From: Schistosoma haematobium
Lineage: Eukaryota; Platyhelminthes; Trematoda; Strigeidida; Schistosomatidae
Reading direction: 5' to 3'
Assembly: GCF_000699445.3 (NCBI RefSeq)
Contig: NC_067197.1
Span: forward strand, 23,667,809-23,731,808
DNA: 64,000 nucleotides
Below are positions 48,396 to 61,063 of the stretch, piece by piece; positions within the stretch are counted from its first letter, which is position 1; each line of letters starts with the position of its first letter. The position numbers and the translations under genes were made by a program. The notes under the pieces are model-generated. The model searched no databases and had not been told where the DNA came from. It was given only the letters and a program-made list of their open reading frames with translations.

Positions 48396-49290
48396 TATAC
48401 TTTGGCATAACTGAATAAACTTTGGTTCGTTAACTCTGAGTTCAGTCCAAATATTGGAACTTCGGACATTACATTTCTCATACGAGCAGTAATGATCTCC
48501 CTACAAACATTGAATTGCATGGTCAGCGCATCAAACAGATCACTGTAAGCTCAGTGTTGAACCAAGTTATGCAAGCATATGCACCTCCAGATGTATGGCA
48601 TGTCCTTTTCGGCGTATTCTCATGTCATGGTTCTAATATTATTTTGGTTAGTCGACATAGTAAAATTAGTTCTAGGGTCACCATAACGAAGTTGAATGAA
48701 CAATAGTTGGAGGAAAAATAAATGTTAGAAACTGGAGTTGAGGGATAGACAGAGAAAACAACTGCTGTGCCTCTAGAGAGAGTTCGTGTCCTTAAAGTCA
48801 AAATAGAACATAAGTGGTTAAGTATCTTCTACTTCCAACTGTGTTGACAAACGACAGGATTATGTTAGACGTCACGTCAGCCATTCGTGTCAATAACGTA
48901 GAGAGAAGCTGTCACAGGAAATACCAAAAATGTCGGATTATTCGGAGAAATTTGACTTGACGATCATATATTTCGGCGGTGATTACGAGATAAATCTACT
49001 GACATTGCAGAGTGTTAATTAGTATAACATCTACCAGTGGGCTATTCAGTCTCCCTAGCGAGACTTATCGGTACCTGTGTGTATACTCATGGGTATAAGG
49101 GGAAGTTTGGAATGCTAGTCTGAAACGTAAACTTACTGCCTATTTTTCAAAGCAGGATGAGTCATCCACTACTTTGGATTGCATTTTGTGCTTTAGTGAT
49201 CTTGCTTTTATTCTCCTTCATTACGTAAATTTGTCCTTAATGGTATTTACAGCGGACAGTTAAGTGTTGAGAAAATGAAATCCTTGGTAA
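48396..49290. other. Unassigned, moderately complex DNA
   Basis: Less AT-rich than the first half of the window. Only short ORFs (for example 48515-48706, plus, 63 codons), with no recognised domain. May be introns or an old repeat. Confidence 0.35.
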
Positions 49291-49298
49291 GGCTTACA

Positions 49299-49695
49299 TC
49301 TTGGTGGTCAGAGATAAGTGCGAATTCCTTTCATACAGGAACCAGTTGTGAAAAATGTCGTTACTCATTTTGCGAATTGGAGTCACGGCTGGGAATTCAT
49401 GTAGACTCTTTTGGTCAAATACTATGTATTTGTTATCACCGATTCTTTTTCCAGGCAACCTGAATTCTTTTACAAATTCGGCGAACTCTGACTTCACAAT
49501 CCAAGTGTTGAGAAAAGTGTCCAGTTGGGAAGGGTCTGTATAACATAAATGACCGATATGGGCCCTCATTTTGCTGTAGATGTGGTTATTGATTGGTTGA
49601 ATGATACAAGGTGTAAGCATCTGTTCACTGCTCCCAGGTGCCCTAGCTCTAATGGTTAGGCAGAAAAATATCGCCATAACAACAGGAGCTGTCAT
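49299..49695 (-). CDS. Possible exon, unknown protein
   Basis: The ORF opens with ATG at 49693-49695 and runs about 132 codons. The N-terminus MTAPVVMAIFFCLTIRARA could be a signal peptide or membrane segment. Further on are HLCYTDPSQLDTFLNTW and FRLPGKRIGDNKYIVFD. The frame closes at a sequence that reads GAT-GTAAGCC, a good splice donor, so an exon is possible. I do not recognise the protein and see no partner exons, and the neighbourhood is repeat-rich. It could instead be a retroelement gag-like fragment or chance. Confidence 0.3.
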
Positions 49696-51740
49696 TAATT
49701 TAATTGTCGCATCAACATTTGATTGATTTTTAAAGAGAGTAGACTAATTTAACCCGTAACATACTAATCCTAAACGTTAAGTAAATATTTTTACTCTATC
49801 TAAATTAATAAAAGAAAGGATGTTCGTTCAAATATAAGGTGTTTAGCTTCAGAAATTGGTGCGGCGCGACTATAATTTATGGATGGACTAATCAGATTTA
49901 GGATAAAGTCTTGGATTTGGCGCGAAATTCGTTCATCCATTTGGCTAGATAGTATTTTGGCATTTGACATTCGATGGCATCAATAAAATGTAAAACAAAT
50001 AATAAACGCTATGGTAGTGAAATCACATGAAAATTGAAGCAACTTACGTTTCTGTTAGTTTTTCGGTATCAGTATGCATTTCTTCTACTTTTCTCTTCAA
50101 CTTCCCATCAACTAAGGTTTGTTTCCCCGTAATGATTCTTCATACACTGCATCTAGTTCCTGTAGTTTATCTGAACCTGTATCGGTTGGTTTTAGTTTTG
50201 CCTTCATATAGACATACCTTAACTTCTCCCGTTACAAAAATAAAAAGCAAAGTATTACCAACCACTTTTTGTCATCAGTTGTGTTCCTTGTTTCTCCTTA
50301 ATTTTTTCAGCGTCACGAATGTGACGTAAAAAGAGAGAATTTTGAGCAAATTTGCATCAGCCGGGGTTGAAATTTGTCACTTTTCGGCATATTATGACAA
50401 CTGTAAACTCATATTACGGTACCAACACACAAAACCATTTATTAACTTGTTGATTTGCACACATGAATATTTTATCACAAACCTAATGACCTTATCTATT
50501 TGACGAATTTACGTAGGGAACATCTTATCTGTGAACCTACGTTGCAAAGTATTAGTCGTGCCTGCAACAATAGCGTGTACCGGCTACATTATTGCCAACC
50601 GTAACATTTTTTCATACCCTTAAGTACAAAAATTTATACCCTTTGTTTTTATAACCAGTATGTCTACTCACATATCAACCTTATAAGATACCTAGATTTC
50701 TTCCTGGAGGCATCACTGAACCACTACAGCTGGATACAGAACTCCGTTAAGTAAAAGGTCATTCTATTCCATTCAGAACCATCTGAACTGAGCAAATTAT
50801 TACTGTAAATCCTGTAAAGTTTGCAAAATTTTTACCAAGCCTTTAAACTACTCTGTCTCCTATAATCTATTATTATATGGAAATAAATAACAATGACTTT
50901 TACCTGATCATGACAATACTGGCAGACTTGATCAGATACTTTTGACGTTCGACTGTGCTGTCTTCCACATAAACTTTTTTTAAAGCTGTAAGCCTGCATC
51001 TGGCCTGCAGATTTGAATTGTCTTCTTCGATGTGACCAACTTTATAAACTGGTGAACCGGTTGCAGCTGAAGGAATATTCAACGATCACCAGCATCATTG
51101 TATGTCGTCGATGCTTGTATTGAGCTAACACTCTTGAAATTCGGATGAACTTTCGGCATTTTCCTTAAAGCTTAAGCCAGGCTATTTAGATTAGAAAAGT
51201 AAAAAATGCCCTATTTGGCCAGTGATATGTCACTGAGCTCGATCTTAATCCACCATAATGCCCAACCATTCTCACGTTGGACGACAGACAAGTGGTCGCT
51301 GGATAGCTCGCCAAATTTCGTCAAGGTGGAAGACGCTGATTAACAGATGGTATGGTATGGACCGGCTCATGAGTCTGTGGAGAAACTTTATCTATACAAT
51401 CTACTTTCGCTAGTATAGTCCTTTTATAACACATTGTCTGTTCGATACGGACATCAGAGTAGCTTCGGTATTTGTATACAGCGAGAGGATCACCGACGTA
51501 AGATACGAAACAAAAGGTGTGACTTTAACGTAAGCTAGATCATAGAAGTCCGGTCCAAATCTAGCGGGTTTCAACGATTCATATAGACTGGCTATTTTAG
51601 TGATCAACAGGCTAGTATCTATCGTATATTTATGGAGGGCTATTTAACAGCATAAGTGTTCAGTTTGAAAGTCTGCAAGTTTCCAACCACAACCTACTAC
51701 ATATGACGACCTCCTGATCACTCTATCGTAAGTATTAATG
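49696..51740. other. Unassigned DNA with short ORFs
   Basis: Minus-strand ORFs of about 60-65 codons (50900-51082, 51410-51607) and one plus-strand ORF of 100 codons (50027-50329) show no domain. Composition is more balanced than typical spacer, so decayed retroelement or exonic DNA is possible. Confidence 0.35.
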
Positions 51741-52225
51741 GGTTAGTAAAGCCACCTTTCCCGAATGGACGCCTGCCTTTTGGCGAAATTCTCCCATTTC
51801 CGAACAACAAGAAGCGTATTACGCTCATATGATTTTGAGATGGTGGAGAAGATTTGTAGCTCAGATGGATGATTTTGGTGGAGTTTTGTTCTCTGAGCTG
51901 GATGGTTTGGTCGTGAAGCTTTCATCGTTCTTCTGAACGACATCATCAGCACAAACTTCAAATAGAAGTGAAGCGTTCGAATTTCTCCATATGTGTTTCA
52001 CAGCTTGTTCTGTGCACCTCGATGTTGATTGGTTCTTGTTGACCTTAAATTTATCATTGTTTACTTCTTTGTTTCGGTTGTGTCTCCCATTGGTTTGATT
52101 TTTGTTTCTATGTTTATGCATGATTTTCCTGATTGGTTGATAAATTGGATTGATTTCAATATGCTTGTTGACTGCTGATTGACCTGAGTGCCAGGCTTCT
52201 AAAAATTCTCTGGTGTTTTTGGACA
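51741..52225 (-). pseudogene. Second PLE family, C-terminal fragment (antisense arm)
   Basis: Minus-strand ORF down to 51861 reads LVRFVSKNTREFLEAWHSGQ and EINPIYQPIRK, which looks like the end of a Penelope GIY-YIG region, then an N/K-rich tail. A hammerhead-like CTGATGA plus a TCGTTC/GAACGA hairpin plus GAAA lies at about 51905-51950 (minus). It abuts the plus-strand RT piece of what seems to be the same family, head to head. Confidence 0.6.
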
Positions 52226-52570
52226 CAAATCTCACCAAATACACGAAGCTTCAAATTCAAAGTCTACTGGAACTCGTCGATTTATGCCTAACAACATATT
52301 TTCAATTCAACAACAAAATCTACGAAGAAACAAAAGGGATACTAATGGGATCACCAATATCAGGACTGATCGCAGAGGCAGTGATGCAAAGACTAGAAGC
52401 CACGATATTACCAGTGATCAAGCCAAAACTTTGGATTCGCTACGTAGACGACACTTTCGTCATCGTAAAAAAAATGAACTGGAAAACACATACAAACTGA
52501 TCAACAACGTTTTCAGTGACATCAAGTTCACAATGGAACAGGAGTCAAACAACCAACTAGCAGTGTGTGT
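52226..52570 (+). pseudogene. Second PLE family, RT fragment (sense arm)
   Basis: Reads LQIQSLLELVDLCLTTYFQF, then KGILMGSPISGLIAEAVMQR and IRYVDDTFVIVKK: the Penelope RT catalytic motifs with an intact YVDD. A frameshift at about 52480 moves the reading to ENTYKLINNVFSDIKFTMEQ; homology ends at about 52565. Distinct in sequence from the PLE at 37256-39285. Confidence 0.85.
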
Positions 52571-55059
52571 CAGTTCTAGTGATCAATATATCCAAGAATG
52601 TTTTCTGTTGTCTCGCATTTAAAATACAAATCTATTCGTGGCACCTAGAGTTCGACATTCCTGACAATTACAAGTTAAAATACCAGATTTAACTACTTCT
52701 GTTCATCAGATTAGTCAGTATAGCAATAATTTTGTATAAAATTCAGTCGTCACAATTTATCAAAAGCATCCAGGTCGCGTGATCTCTAGCTTTGCATAAT
52801 GTGATAGTACAACTTTCTAAATATTATCTGAAGAGCATAAAATGTTTTGTCAACCAGAGTAAAACTAAAGTGAGCATAAAAGTAGAGCTAAAATCGATGT
52901 CAACGGTTTTGACATACTGGAACTATCGAGCTCCGCTTGTTTATGTCAAGTTTTCTTTGATTAATGATAACAAGACGGGTCTATTTTACACTCATATGTT
53001 AGCTGTAGTCAATAATCCCATATTTACCGTGGGATAATAAGGAAAAAGTATGGATATTGTACAAATAAGGGTATGTTTTCGGTCAACTACATTTTTAATC
53101 CCTTAGACTTGGCATAATACATCTTTGGTGACGCTTGAGGTAATTCTGTAGCAGATCGACCAGTGACTGGTTGTCGGTGGATAGTGCCTATACGGAAAAA
53201 GTTCATAATCAGTTGAATTATTGAGTCAGAAAATAATTTATTCATCCGAAAACTTGGTTCACTTTCACACACGCTGGATTAAAAATCGAAGTAGTGGACC
53301 CTATTCAAGGATATGTGTAAGTCTTTCATAATATGAGGGAAAAAATTATCTTAATTCCTATGTCAAGTAAAATGATAAATGGTTGGGAAATCGTGTTTAG
53401 ATGAACGTAACCTAACAGCGTATGATCAACTGACTCTTCTACTTAGTCGACTACTTTCAAGTGCTGCGAAGGAATGTGAGACTTCTGAACGTAGTAACCA
53501 TATTACGTAAAGCATTTTACGTCGAGTAATACCACGGTCTTATAGTGATGCTTTGTCGAGCGCCTACAGCTTGTAGTGTTTCAGAAAACCGACAAGACTG
53601 GTGTCAATGTTCGATACGGACAGAATTAAATTTAAGGGTCCAGTTGTCTACACTAATCCATCTATTGGAGCTTATTATATTTTTTACCTTGAAAAGTTTC
53701 AGTGAACCCTGAGTGATCATCTTAAGTATGAAGATTACTTTCGGAATGTAAACATCTTGCAATAAGACCTAATACTACCGTTCAAATTCTCTCTCTAAAA
53801 CTAATACAAAGGAGTTAAAGTCCTGAACGGCAGTTTTATTATCCTTTGGTATTCAAGTCTCAGAAGCCACTATTCTATATACCTGAATTGTATAAGTGAG
53901 AATTTTATGTTTTCCAAAAGATCAAATATAGGGTATCGTTTTCACTTAGGAATGACTATTTAGCTTTTTCTTTTTTCCATGTACACATGTATTGATGATA
54001 CACTGTTAATAATCACTAAAGATTGTTTAGTTAAAGCCTCCTTCATTGTAGACCATTAAACCTAAGGACTATAAGCATGACTATAATGTAAGTCAGACAA
54101 AATTGGCAGGATTACACGGGTAAAATACAAGATGGTAGATAAAACCCTAAATCTAAATATATCACTATTCTACTTGAAAGGATTCTGGTCTGGAAACTAA
54201 CCAAAAGGAGCTAATTCAGTTAGTAAATAACTATGACAGAATGAATATATATTTCCCGTAAAACGAAACTGTATAAAAAACAATGAATAAAAGCATAACC
54301 ACATGTGAAATGTTAAAGAAACTCTAGAAAATGAAATACTTTATCATGATTATGAGACTGATGAAGTGATCCGTCAGCCAATTATTCGACACAACTCAAA
54401 ATTAAAGATAAGGAATCCCAACTACAGAATAGAGAAACTCAAATTTTTCAGAAGCGCTTGACTTGTTGTCGATTAACAGTTAGTATGAAATTCCCTATCT
54501 TCGTCTTCTCCCATATATATCACTCCAGCTTACGAAGTTGAGCTACAATGTAGTTCTTCCAAATCTAAATCTATTCGAGCCATCACTGTTCAGTGACCGT
54601 GGTTCTTACTTGTTAGAATCCGGATGTTTGAGGTTTTATTGCTTTTGCTAAGAATATTTTTACGGGTTGTCCAAATGGCATTAGTGTTGTTAAACTGGGT
54701 TGGATGCGCTACCCCGCTCTGTTCAGAGTAGGTGTTAGTGTTTGGGACGTAAATGCTTATGTCCTTTCATTGCTATCGCTCCTATGGCGTATAGTCTTTT
54801 TAAACGTCATATAACAATATGAAGGTAAGAATAATCCCAAACTGCACCATATTTTAATAAAAAAAACCTGACGGCCTTTCAAGCCTACTGTGTGAAATTT
54901 GAAGAGACCAGTATACCTATATATTTTACTAAGTTCTTGTTGTTTCTTTCCTTACTTATGCTCTTTACGACATCTTGATACGTCAACAAAGTTTGGAAGT
55001 TGGTAGCGTTGATGATTTACAAAAGCCATTAATATTCTGTTAGTAGTGATCAGTATGCA
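52571..55059. other. Unassigned DNA
   Basis: No recognised domain. ORFs 52792-53037 (plus) and 53087-53272 (minus) are below 85 codons. A less AT-rich block at 53390-53680 is unplaced. Confidence 0.35.
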
Positions 55060-55765
55060 GTCCGTTCTGTTTTAATTTACGGCAGCGAAACATGGCCATT
55101 AAGAGTAGAAGACACTCGTAAGCTACTAGTATTTGACCACAGATGCCTTAGAAATATTGCTGGCATCTGCTGGGATCACCGGGTGAGTAATAGTGAGGTT
55201 AGACGCAGGGTATTAGGGAATGATGGTAAATCAGTTGATGAGGTTATGAATCTTCATCGACTGAGATGGTTGGGCCACGTGTTATGTATGCCTGAACACC
55301 GATTACCACGACGTGCAAGGCTAACCGGTGTTGGAGATGGTTAGAAGAAAGTTAGGGGCGGCCAAACCAAAACGTGGCATCAGTGCTTGAAGACACTGAC
55401 TTCTAGTCTGAGCCATGTTGGTAGATGCAGACTACTTGGTTGGGATCCGCGTGACTATCGTAACCAATGGTTGGAGACTCTTGGTGACATGGCTCAGAAT
55501 CGATCACAATGGCGTAGTTGTATACACTCTCTGTCTTCCCTTAAACTAAGAGATTAAAATCACTGTATATCTTTCTTTCTACTAACTAATTCTTTCTTCC
55601 TGTACTATATCCTTATTGCAATCTTTCTTTTATATATTACCACCTCTGAGTTAACTACTTTTATGAATCCGGTGTTCATCTTGTTGTGCTGATGCGGTAT
55701 GGCAACTTGGACCGATGCATATATGTGCCTGGTCCTACGTTGTAGCTGACTGACTGACTGAGAGA
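55060..55765 (+). mobile_element. RTE-C LINE 3' end (5'-truncated)
   Basis: Plus-strand reading AVRSVLIYGSETWPLRVEDT, FDHRCLRNIAGICWDHRVSN, LRWLGHVLCMPEHRLPRRAR runs to a TAA at about 55555, with one TAG in the middle. A ~200-bp 3' UTR ends in a CTGA repeat (GCTGACTGACTGACTGAG). It is closely parallel to 62450-63190. Only the region after the RT palm remains. RTE-C is a label for this report. Confidence 0.85.
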
Positions 55766-57737
55766 TCTGTATGAATATTTATCGTCGTGAATGACAATGG
55801 ACTTTTGAAAACCTAATTGTTTTCAGATATTGACGTGTATATGTCGACCAGACATCTCCCTCGTCGGCTTTGTATTTGCACGGACTGTGAGGGCACTTCG
55901 TAAGCCTTTATAAGTATTTGAGTCCGCCTACTGACTGGTTTTTCATTCATGTTGAAGTGTTTCATTAAAGCGTGTACTCGTTGTAAATTCTTTTTATACG
56001 AACACTAATTTTCGAGCCAGATTTATCGGTAGTCTGTCTTTCAGATTGGTGACGGCAGGTTGTTTTCTATCAGTCTTCCAATTTACATTAACTTTGCGTA
56101 TGCAATCTTTTGAAGATAATGTTCAGATTCAGATTTGTATAGTAAGGGCAGGTCTACAGCCCGTGTTATTCTTTTTTTGGTGTTCTGTGAGTGTCTAGTC
56201 TCCTCTTGAATGAGTCAATTAAAGGTGCGGATACCACTTCTTCGGGTAACAGGTTCCAAACATTGATGACTGTATAAAAAGCTTTATGCCACGGGTATTT
56301 TGTTCGTTCTTGGCTTTTCTACTCGCATGCTATGTCCTCTGAGACGTCCAGGTCTAGTGAGAAGAAAAAGGGAGGATACATTAGGTCCAAAATCATTTTT
56401 TAGTATTCTATACAACAAAATCAGGTCACTTCTTAATCTGCGATAAGACAGCTTTAGCTTTTCAGGCCGTTATTTGTATGGCAAACCCCGGAGTTCTTGA
56501 ATTGCACGGGTAGCTGCCCTCTGTATTTTTTCAGGACATCCAGACCACCTTTTAGGCAGGGGCTTACGGCTTGAACGCCGTTTCCAAGCTTAATTCTCAC
56601 TAAGGTTGTGTATACTGTAGTAAACATAGTAGTATCTGACTTGGTGGATGTCCGTTTTAAAGCCCATAGGGTTCCAAACCCCTTAGCTACAATCTCCCAG
56701 CAGTGAACCGTGGTCTTAAGATCATGACTCGCTGTCACCCCAAAATGCTTGAGAACGGACCACGAGTACAGGTACTTCCCCTATATTGTATCTATTTGCA
56801 TTTGTATCCCCAATGCGCATATAGACACACTTTGCCGCGTTGAAAGGCATTAACCACTCTTTAGTCCAGCTAATCACAATATTTAAGTCTGCCTGAAGTG
56901 CGCATGCATTTGCGTCTCCCTTTATTTCTCGCCAGTTATTTACATCAGCGCATAGTAACATTACGGACTCAACTATGCGTGGGAGTTCATTTACATACAT
57001 TATAATAAGTAGATGACCTAGGACAGAGTCTTGCGGAACTCCTGTAAGTACTGGTATCCAGTTGGGGCATTTGGAATTCACTCTTACTTTCTGTCCACGA
57101 CCTTCGAGGAAATCCTTAAGACATTTTAGGAGAGGTGCACCAATGCCAAGATTTTCCAACTTCAAGAACAGTCTATTTGTTTACACCTTATCAAATGCTT
57201 TGCTGAAGTCTATGTAGACAGCATCCACTGATTTTCCACTGATCCCTTGCCATAAGGAGGTTTGTTTTGTAAGATAAATCTTCTAAAACCATGCTCTCTG
57301 TTTAACAAATTATTGGTGGGATCTCTAATGTGCTGTAATAAAGCTAGTGCAATTGGGATTTCTAACAGTTTGCAATCAAATGACGTTGTCGATGACCCTA
57401 CTTCTAAGTTTACCCAGTTTATATACGGTGAATTAAAGTCACCTACTATAATGCTTTTACTGTTATTACACCAGGAATTAAGTTTACTTAGGAAGAAGTC
57501 ATCTTCTACACATTCTGGACTGTGATATACTACAATTTATTCAATATCTTGCCGTCTACATATCAGCTTGCAACGCACCAGTTCATGTGTCCATGAATCA
57601 TGTGCCACAGTTTTAACTGCTCGTATGGTTAAGGTAGTTTTCATGTACAAAATAGCCCCGCCTCACCTACGATTCAGTCTATCAGCCCTATTCGATAAAA
57701 AACCAATCAACTGAATTTCACTATCATACACTTCTAA
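55766..57737 (-). pseudogene. CR1-clade (SR1-like) LINE relic, internally deleted
   Basis: Minus strand. Endonuclease part at 57737-57260 (YDSEIQLIGF, IIVGDFNSPYINW), a deletion, then RT from about 57200 (LENLGIGAPLLKCLKDFLEG, GVPQDSVLGHLLIIMYVNEL, catalytic box decayed to CADVNNW from the usual ADD), then the C-terminal part (LWALKR, VRIKLGNGVQAVSP, SYRRLRSDLI, RGHSMRVEK) to about 56180. The rest (55766-56180) may be 3' UTR. Multiple stops and frameshifts. Confidence 0.85.
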
Positions 57738-58461
57738 CATAGCTGCTACCTTGACGCGGTGGTCGGGCTTGCCTATCGTGATGACCCAACCGAGCTATAT
57801 TGACTGGAACATACGTTCCTGTATGTTCTACCATGCCAGGCAGGTCGATTGGAGAATGGTAAGACTAAAAGCAGCAACTCAGGGTCTGAGGGTGAAGTCG
57901 TACTGCCGACTGTAGAGGGGTGTGACAGCAGTAAGGTGTTTTCCTCGGACAACCAGCATCTGCAGCGATGCTGCCTTCTCACAAGGAAGGAAGGGGTTAG
58001 GAAAGGTCGACCCCAAAAATGTCACATCTCACCTTACCTCACGGATTTCCGTCTCCGGTGGTAAGGGCCTTTGAAGAACGGAGCTAACATTAAAAACCTC
58101 CCACAATAAGGCCGTGCGCGACCGGCCTCAAACAGTTGTTCTTTCGGGCTCTACGGTCACGCTCCCAGGTCGTTAAGGCCAACATTTTCAGGTTCCTCAA
58201 GAAATACCCTTCCACGTTGTAGGCAGCCGGGAAGTGATATCAGCCCTCATACCCATAACAGCACACGAGACCAATTTGGTCAAAATCAAATCCTTCCCAC
58301 ACCTCCTTATAACTCGTTTATCTCCACGACTAACCCTTCTCTCGTACCTTAATCACCTCTCATCGCTAGGGCAAACGATTGGAGTACGCGGAACGCTATT
58401 CCTGGTCTCCTGAAATCACGCTCTAAACTACACTTAGGAGCTGTTAACGTCCGAACACTAA

Positions 58462-58970
58462 GCCCCAAATACCCTGGTACGGCCGAGGGTGGGGAGAGTC
58501 CGCTCCCCCTCGAAATGCTCTCACATGGCCACGCGTATATAGCCTCTACCAGGGAAGTCCTACTCACTGCCTTCTCGTGGGTGTTGTTTACGAAATCGAG
58601 AGGACGAAAAGCGAATGTCCGGCGCCTTAACCGGGTTGGTGGACATGGAGAGTCCTAGGGGAGTTGGAAAACCCTGGTTCTAAACCAATGGTGCACATGG
58701 GCTTCAGTATCCTGAAGGACAAATGGCGTATGAACCAATCGTTGGTCATCGGCTACCACGGGACTGCGTCTCCATACGTTGTTCCACTGCCTTGTGGATC
58801 AGACTTTCGGATCGAAGGCTCCGGGTGTGGCCCCTTAAGAAAACCACCTGTTTCGGTCTGGGCACCCGAGCAGTATCACAGCCCTCACACATATCAAATG
58901 AGATTTGTGTGGCGCATATGTATTTGGTACCTCCTTGTACCAATATCTATGTGTTAACATAAATAAATAA
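58462..58970 (+). mobile_element. SINE-X inserted in RTE-B endonuclease
   Basis: A ~510-bp non-coding element starting GCCCCAAATACCCTGGTAC and ending in GTTAACATAAATAAATAA. The last ~60 bp (GTGTGGCGCATATG...TGTACCAATAT...AAATAAATAA) match the 3' end of RTE-B (60842-60902). It splits the RTE-B reading exactly between VRTL and QIGQQ. A duplication cannot be fixed with certainty (CTAA/TAAT edges). Other copies: 63291-63784, 41909-42118 and 35849-35935. The 79- to 99-codon ORFs inside are not conserved frames. Confidence 0.85.
58472..58554 (+). ncRNA. Nested-stem RNA structure at SINE-X 5' end
   Basis: CCCTGGTA (58472-58479) pairs with TACCAGGG (58547-58554). GGCC (58481-58484) pairs with GGCC (58527-58530), then GAGGG with CTCTC, then GGGGAG with CTCCCC around a short loop. 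In the copy at 41909-42118 the innermost stem is GGGAGAG/CTCTCCC, so sequence changes keep pairing. Function unknown. Confidence 0.6.
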
Positions 58971-60902
58971 TGCCAAATAGGACAACAGGCTTCCTTAGCT
59001 AGAACCTTAAAATCTCGCGCCATCGATGTGTGCTGCGTCTCCGAGACGCGCATACAGGATCTGAGTAACGTCATTCATTTGACCTCACCATGTCCAATTA
59101 AAGAACCAACTCGATTCACACTTCGTGTATCTGGAAGCCCTGGTGCTGCTTCCCGTGACCTCGCTGGCGTAGGTAGAGCATTGAGTCCCAGGACAGAACT
59201 AGCTCTCTTAGACTGGATCCCAGTAGACAGTCGTTTGTGCGCTGTCCGACTAAACGGAACAATAAGGACTCGGGAAGATAGGGACACTCGTCGTTGCCTC
59301 TTCGTCGTCTGCCTATTCTCCCACTGACTGCAGCTCAGATGATGTAAAAGATGAGCTTTACAGAAAGCTTCCTGACCTCCTCAAAAAAGTTAGGCGCTCT
59401 GATGTAGTAATAGTGGCTGGTGACTTTAATGCTCAAGTAGGTAAACTAAGCGAAAGGGAAAGACACCTGGATGAATCTTATGGTGTCCTGTCTCAAAGAA
59501 CAGATAATGGCGACCGTCTGTTGCAGCTATGCTCAAATAACTGCCTGCTTCTTGCAAATACTAACTTTAAGCATAAACAAAAACATCTTTTGACATGGAG
59601 ACCCTCTAATTCGTCCCAACGTTGAACTCAAATAGATCACATCGCTATCAGCCACAGATGGAGGGGCTCGATAGAAGGCTGTCGCTCTTTCTAGAGCACA
59701 TGCTTAGCCCTATATACGAACACCTCAGGCAGAGTGAGGGCATACAACCACCTTTCTCCACTGTTCCATTCGAGCAGTGGGGTTAGGCAGGGTTGCCCAA
59801 TCTCACCATTCCTCTTCAACTTTGCCATCAATGACATTCTGGAAACAGCTCTGATGGATGTAAGTAATGGCGGTGTGGATCTGTTGCCTGGAGAAAGACT
59901 TCTCGACCTTGAGTATGTGGATGATATTGTGTTACTGTGCGATAATGCCCAAGTCATGCAATCCGCACTTAATCAGTTGGCAATCAGTGTCCGTAGGTAT
60001 GGTATGTGCTTTGCACCTTCGAAATGCAAAGTACTTCTACAAGACTGGCAGGATTCAAATCCTGTACTCACCCTGGATGGTGAACAGATAGAAATAGTCG
60101 AGAAGTTCGTGTATCTGGGTAGCTGCATGAGTGCTGGTGGGGGTGTGAGTGATGAGATCAATGCACGTATAGTGAAAGCCAGAGCGACTTATGCCAATCT
60201 GGGCCACCTTTGGCGCCTTCGTGATGTTAGTCTGGCTGTAAAAGGTCGGATCTACAACGCGTCGGTGGGAGCAGTTTTGCTCTACGCTTATGAAACCTGG
60301 TCTCTCCGAGTTGAGGACGTTAGACGACTCTCTGTGTCCGGTCATCGCTGTCTCCGAAGGATTGCTGACATCCAGTGGCAACACCATGTTAGTAATGCAG
60401 AGGTTCGGCATCATGTGTTCGGGCACAGAGACGACAATGCAATTGGTCTGGGACTGGTTGGAGAAAGCGGAGAGGTGGTCAGTATATGACATGGTGTCGT
60501 GGTATGAAAGAAAGCTGTAAAGGGCTGGCTTGTGTCGGTTCTTCATAACTCCTTGGTTGGGGTCCGAGAGATGGTACAACACAGTGGCTAAAGACGTTGT
60601 CAGATATGGCTCAGAATAGAAGCCAGTGGCGATCCTGCTGTAACCTTTTACTTTCTTCATAAAACGTGGTTGTATCTTCCTTAACTGAAAGATTTCTTCT
60701 GATTGTACACTTCTGTTCCCCTACTATCACTATTATTATTACACTGCCTTACACCAATCTCTTCGTTATTGTTTTTTTTTTATATATATTTTTTTACGTT
60801 CCCCACTTTTTTTCTTTTTCTTCTTAAATTCTCATAGTTTTGTGTGGCGCATATATATTAGGCGCACTCCTGTACCAATATATATGTGTTCAAATAAATA
60901 AA

Positions 60903-61019
60903 TATGCTTAGATTCAGATCATGCTCTAGTGTGAGCGCTTGTTTGTCTGCGTCTTACTGGACGTAGGAAGACGCTGCAAGAAAACCTCTTAGGGCCTTAC
61001 TTAATGATAGTCAAGCTAA

Positions 61020-61063
<44 letters not shown>

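Larger units (their letters stand above)
57738..60902 (+). mobile_element. RTE-B LINE, near full length but rearranged
   Basis: Begins TGCTACCTTGACGCGGTGG with a ~690-bp 5' UTR (57738-58427). The endonuclease starts LGAVNVRTL and is split by SINE-X (58462-58970). It resumes at QIGQQASLARTLKSRAIDVC, frame-broken, with GDFNAQVGKLSER at 59419. A stop at 59623-59625 and a deletion of the linker and first half of RT follow at about 59700. RT resumes at VRAYNHLSPLF with VRQGCPISPFLFNF and LEYVDDIVLL, then the C-terminal part to about 60410, where a frameshift occurs. The 3' UTR ends in CAAATAAATAAATA. Dead, but the source type that could move SINE-X. RTE-B is a label for this report. Confidence 0.9.

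Noticed and set aside
51905..51950. Definite PLE hammerhead
   Set aside because: Core CTGATGA, a hairpin and GAAA are present, but I could not pair helices I and III convincingly, so it is mentioned only as hammerhead-like.
58664..58962. ORFs of 97 and 79 codons in SINE-X
   Set aside because: Frames are not preserved in the other SINE-X copies and no domain is visible; the element looks non-coding.
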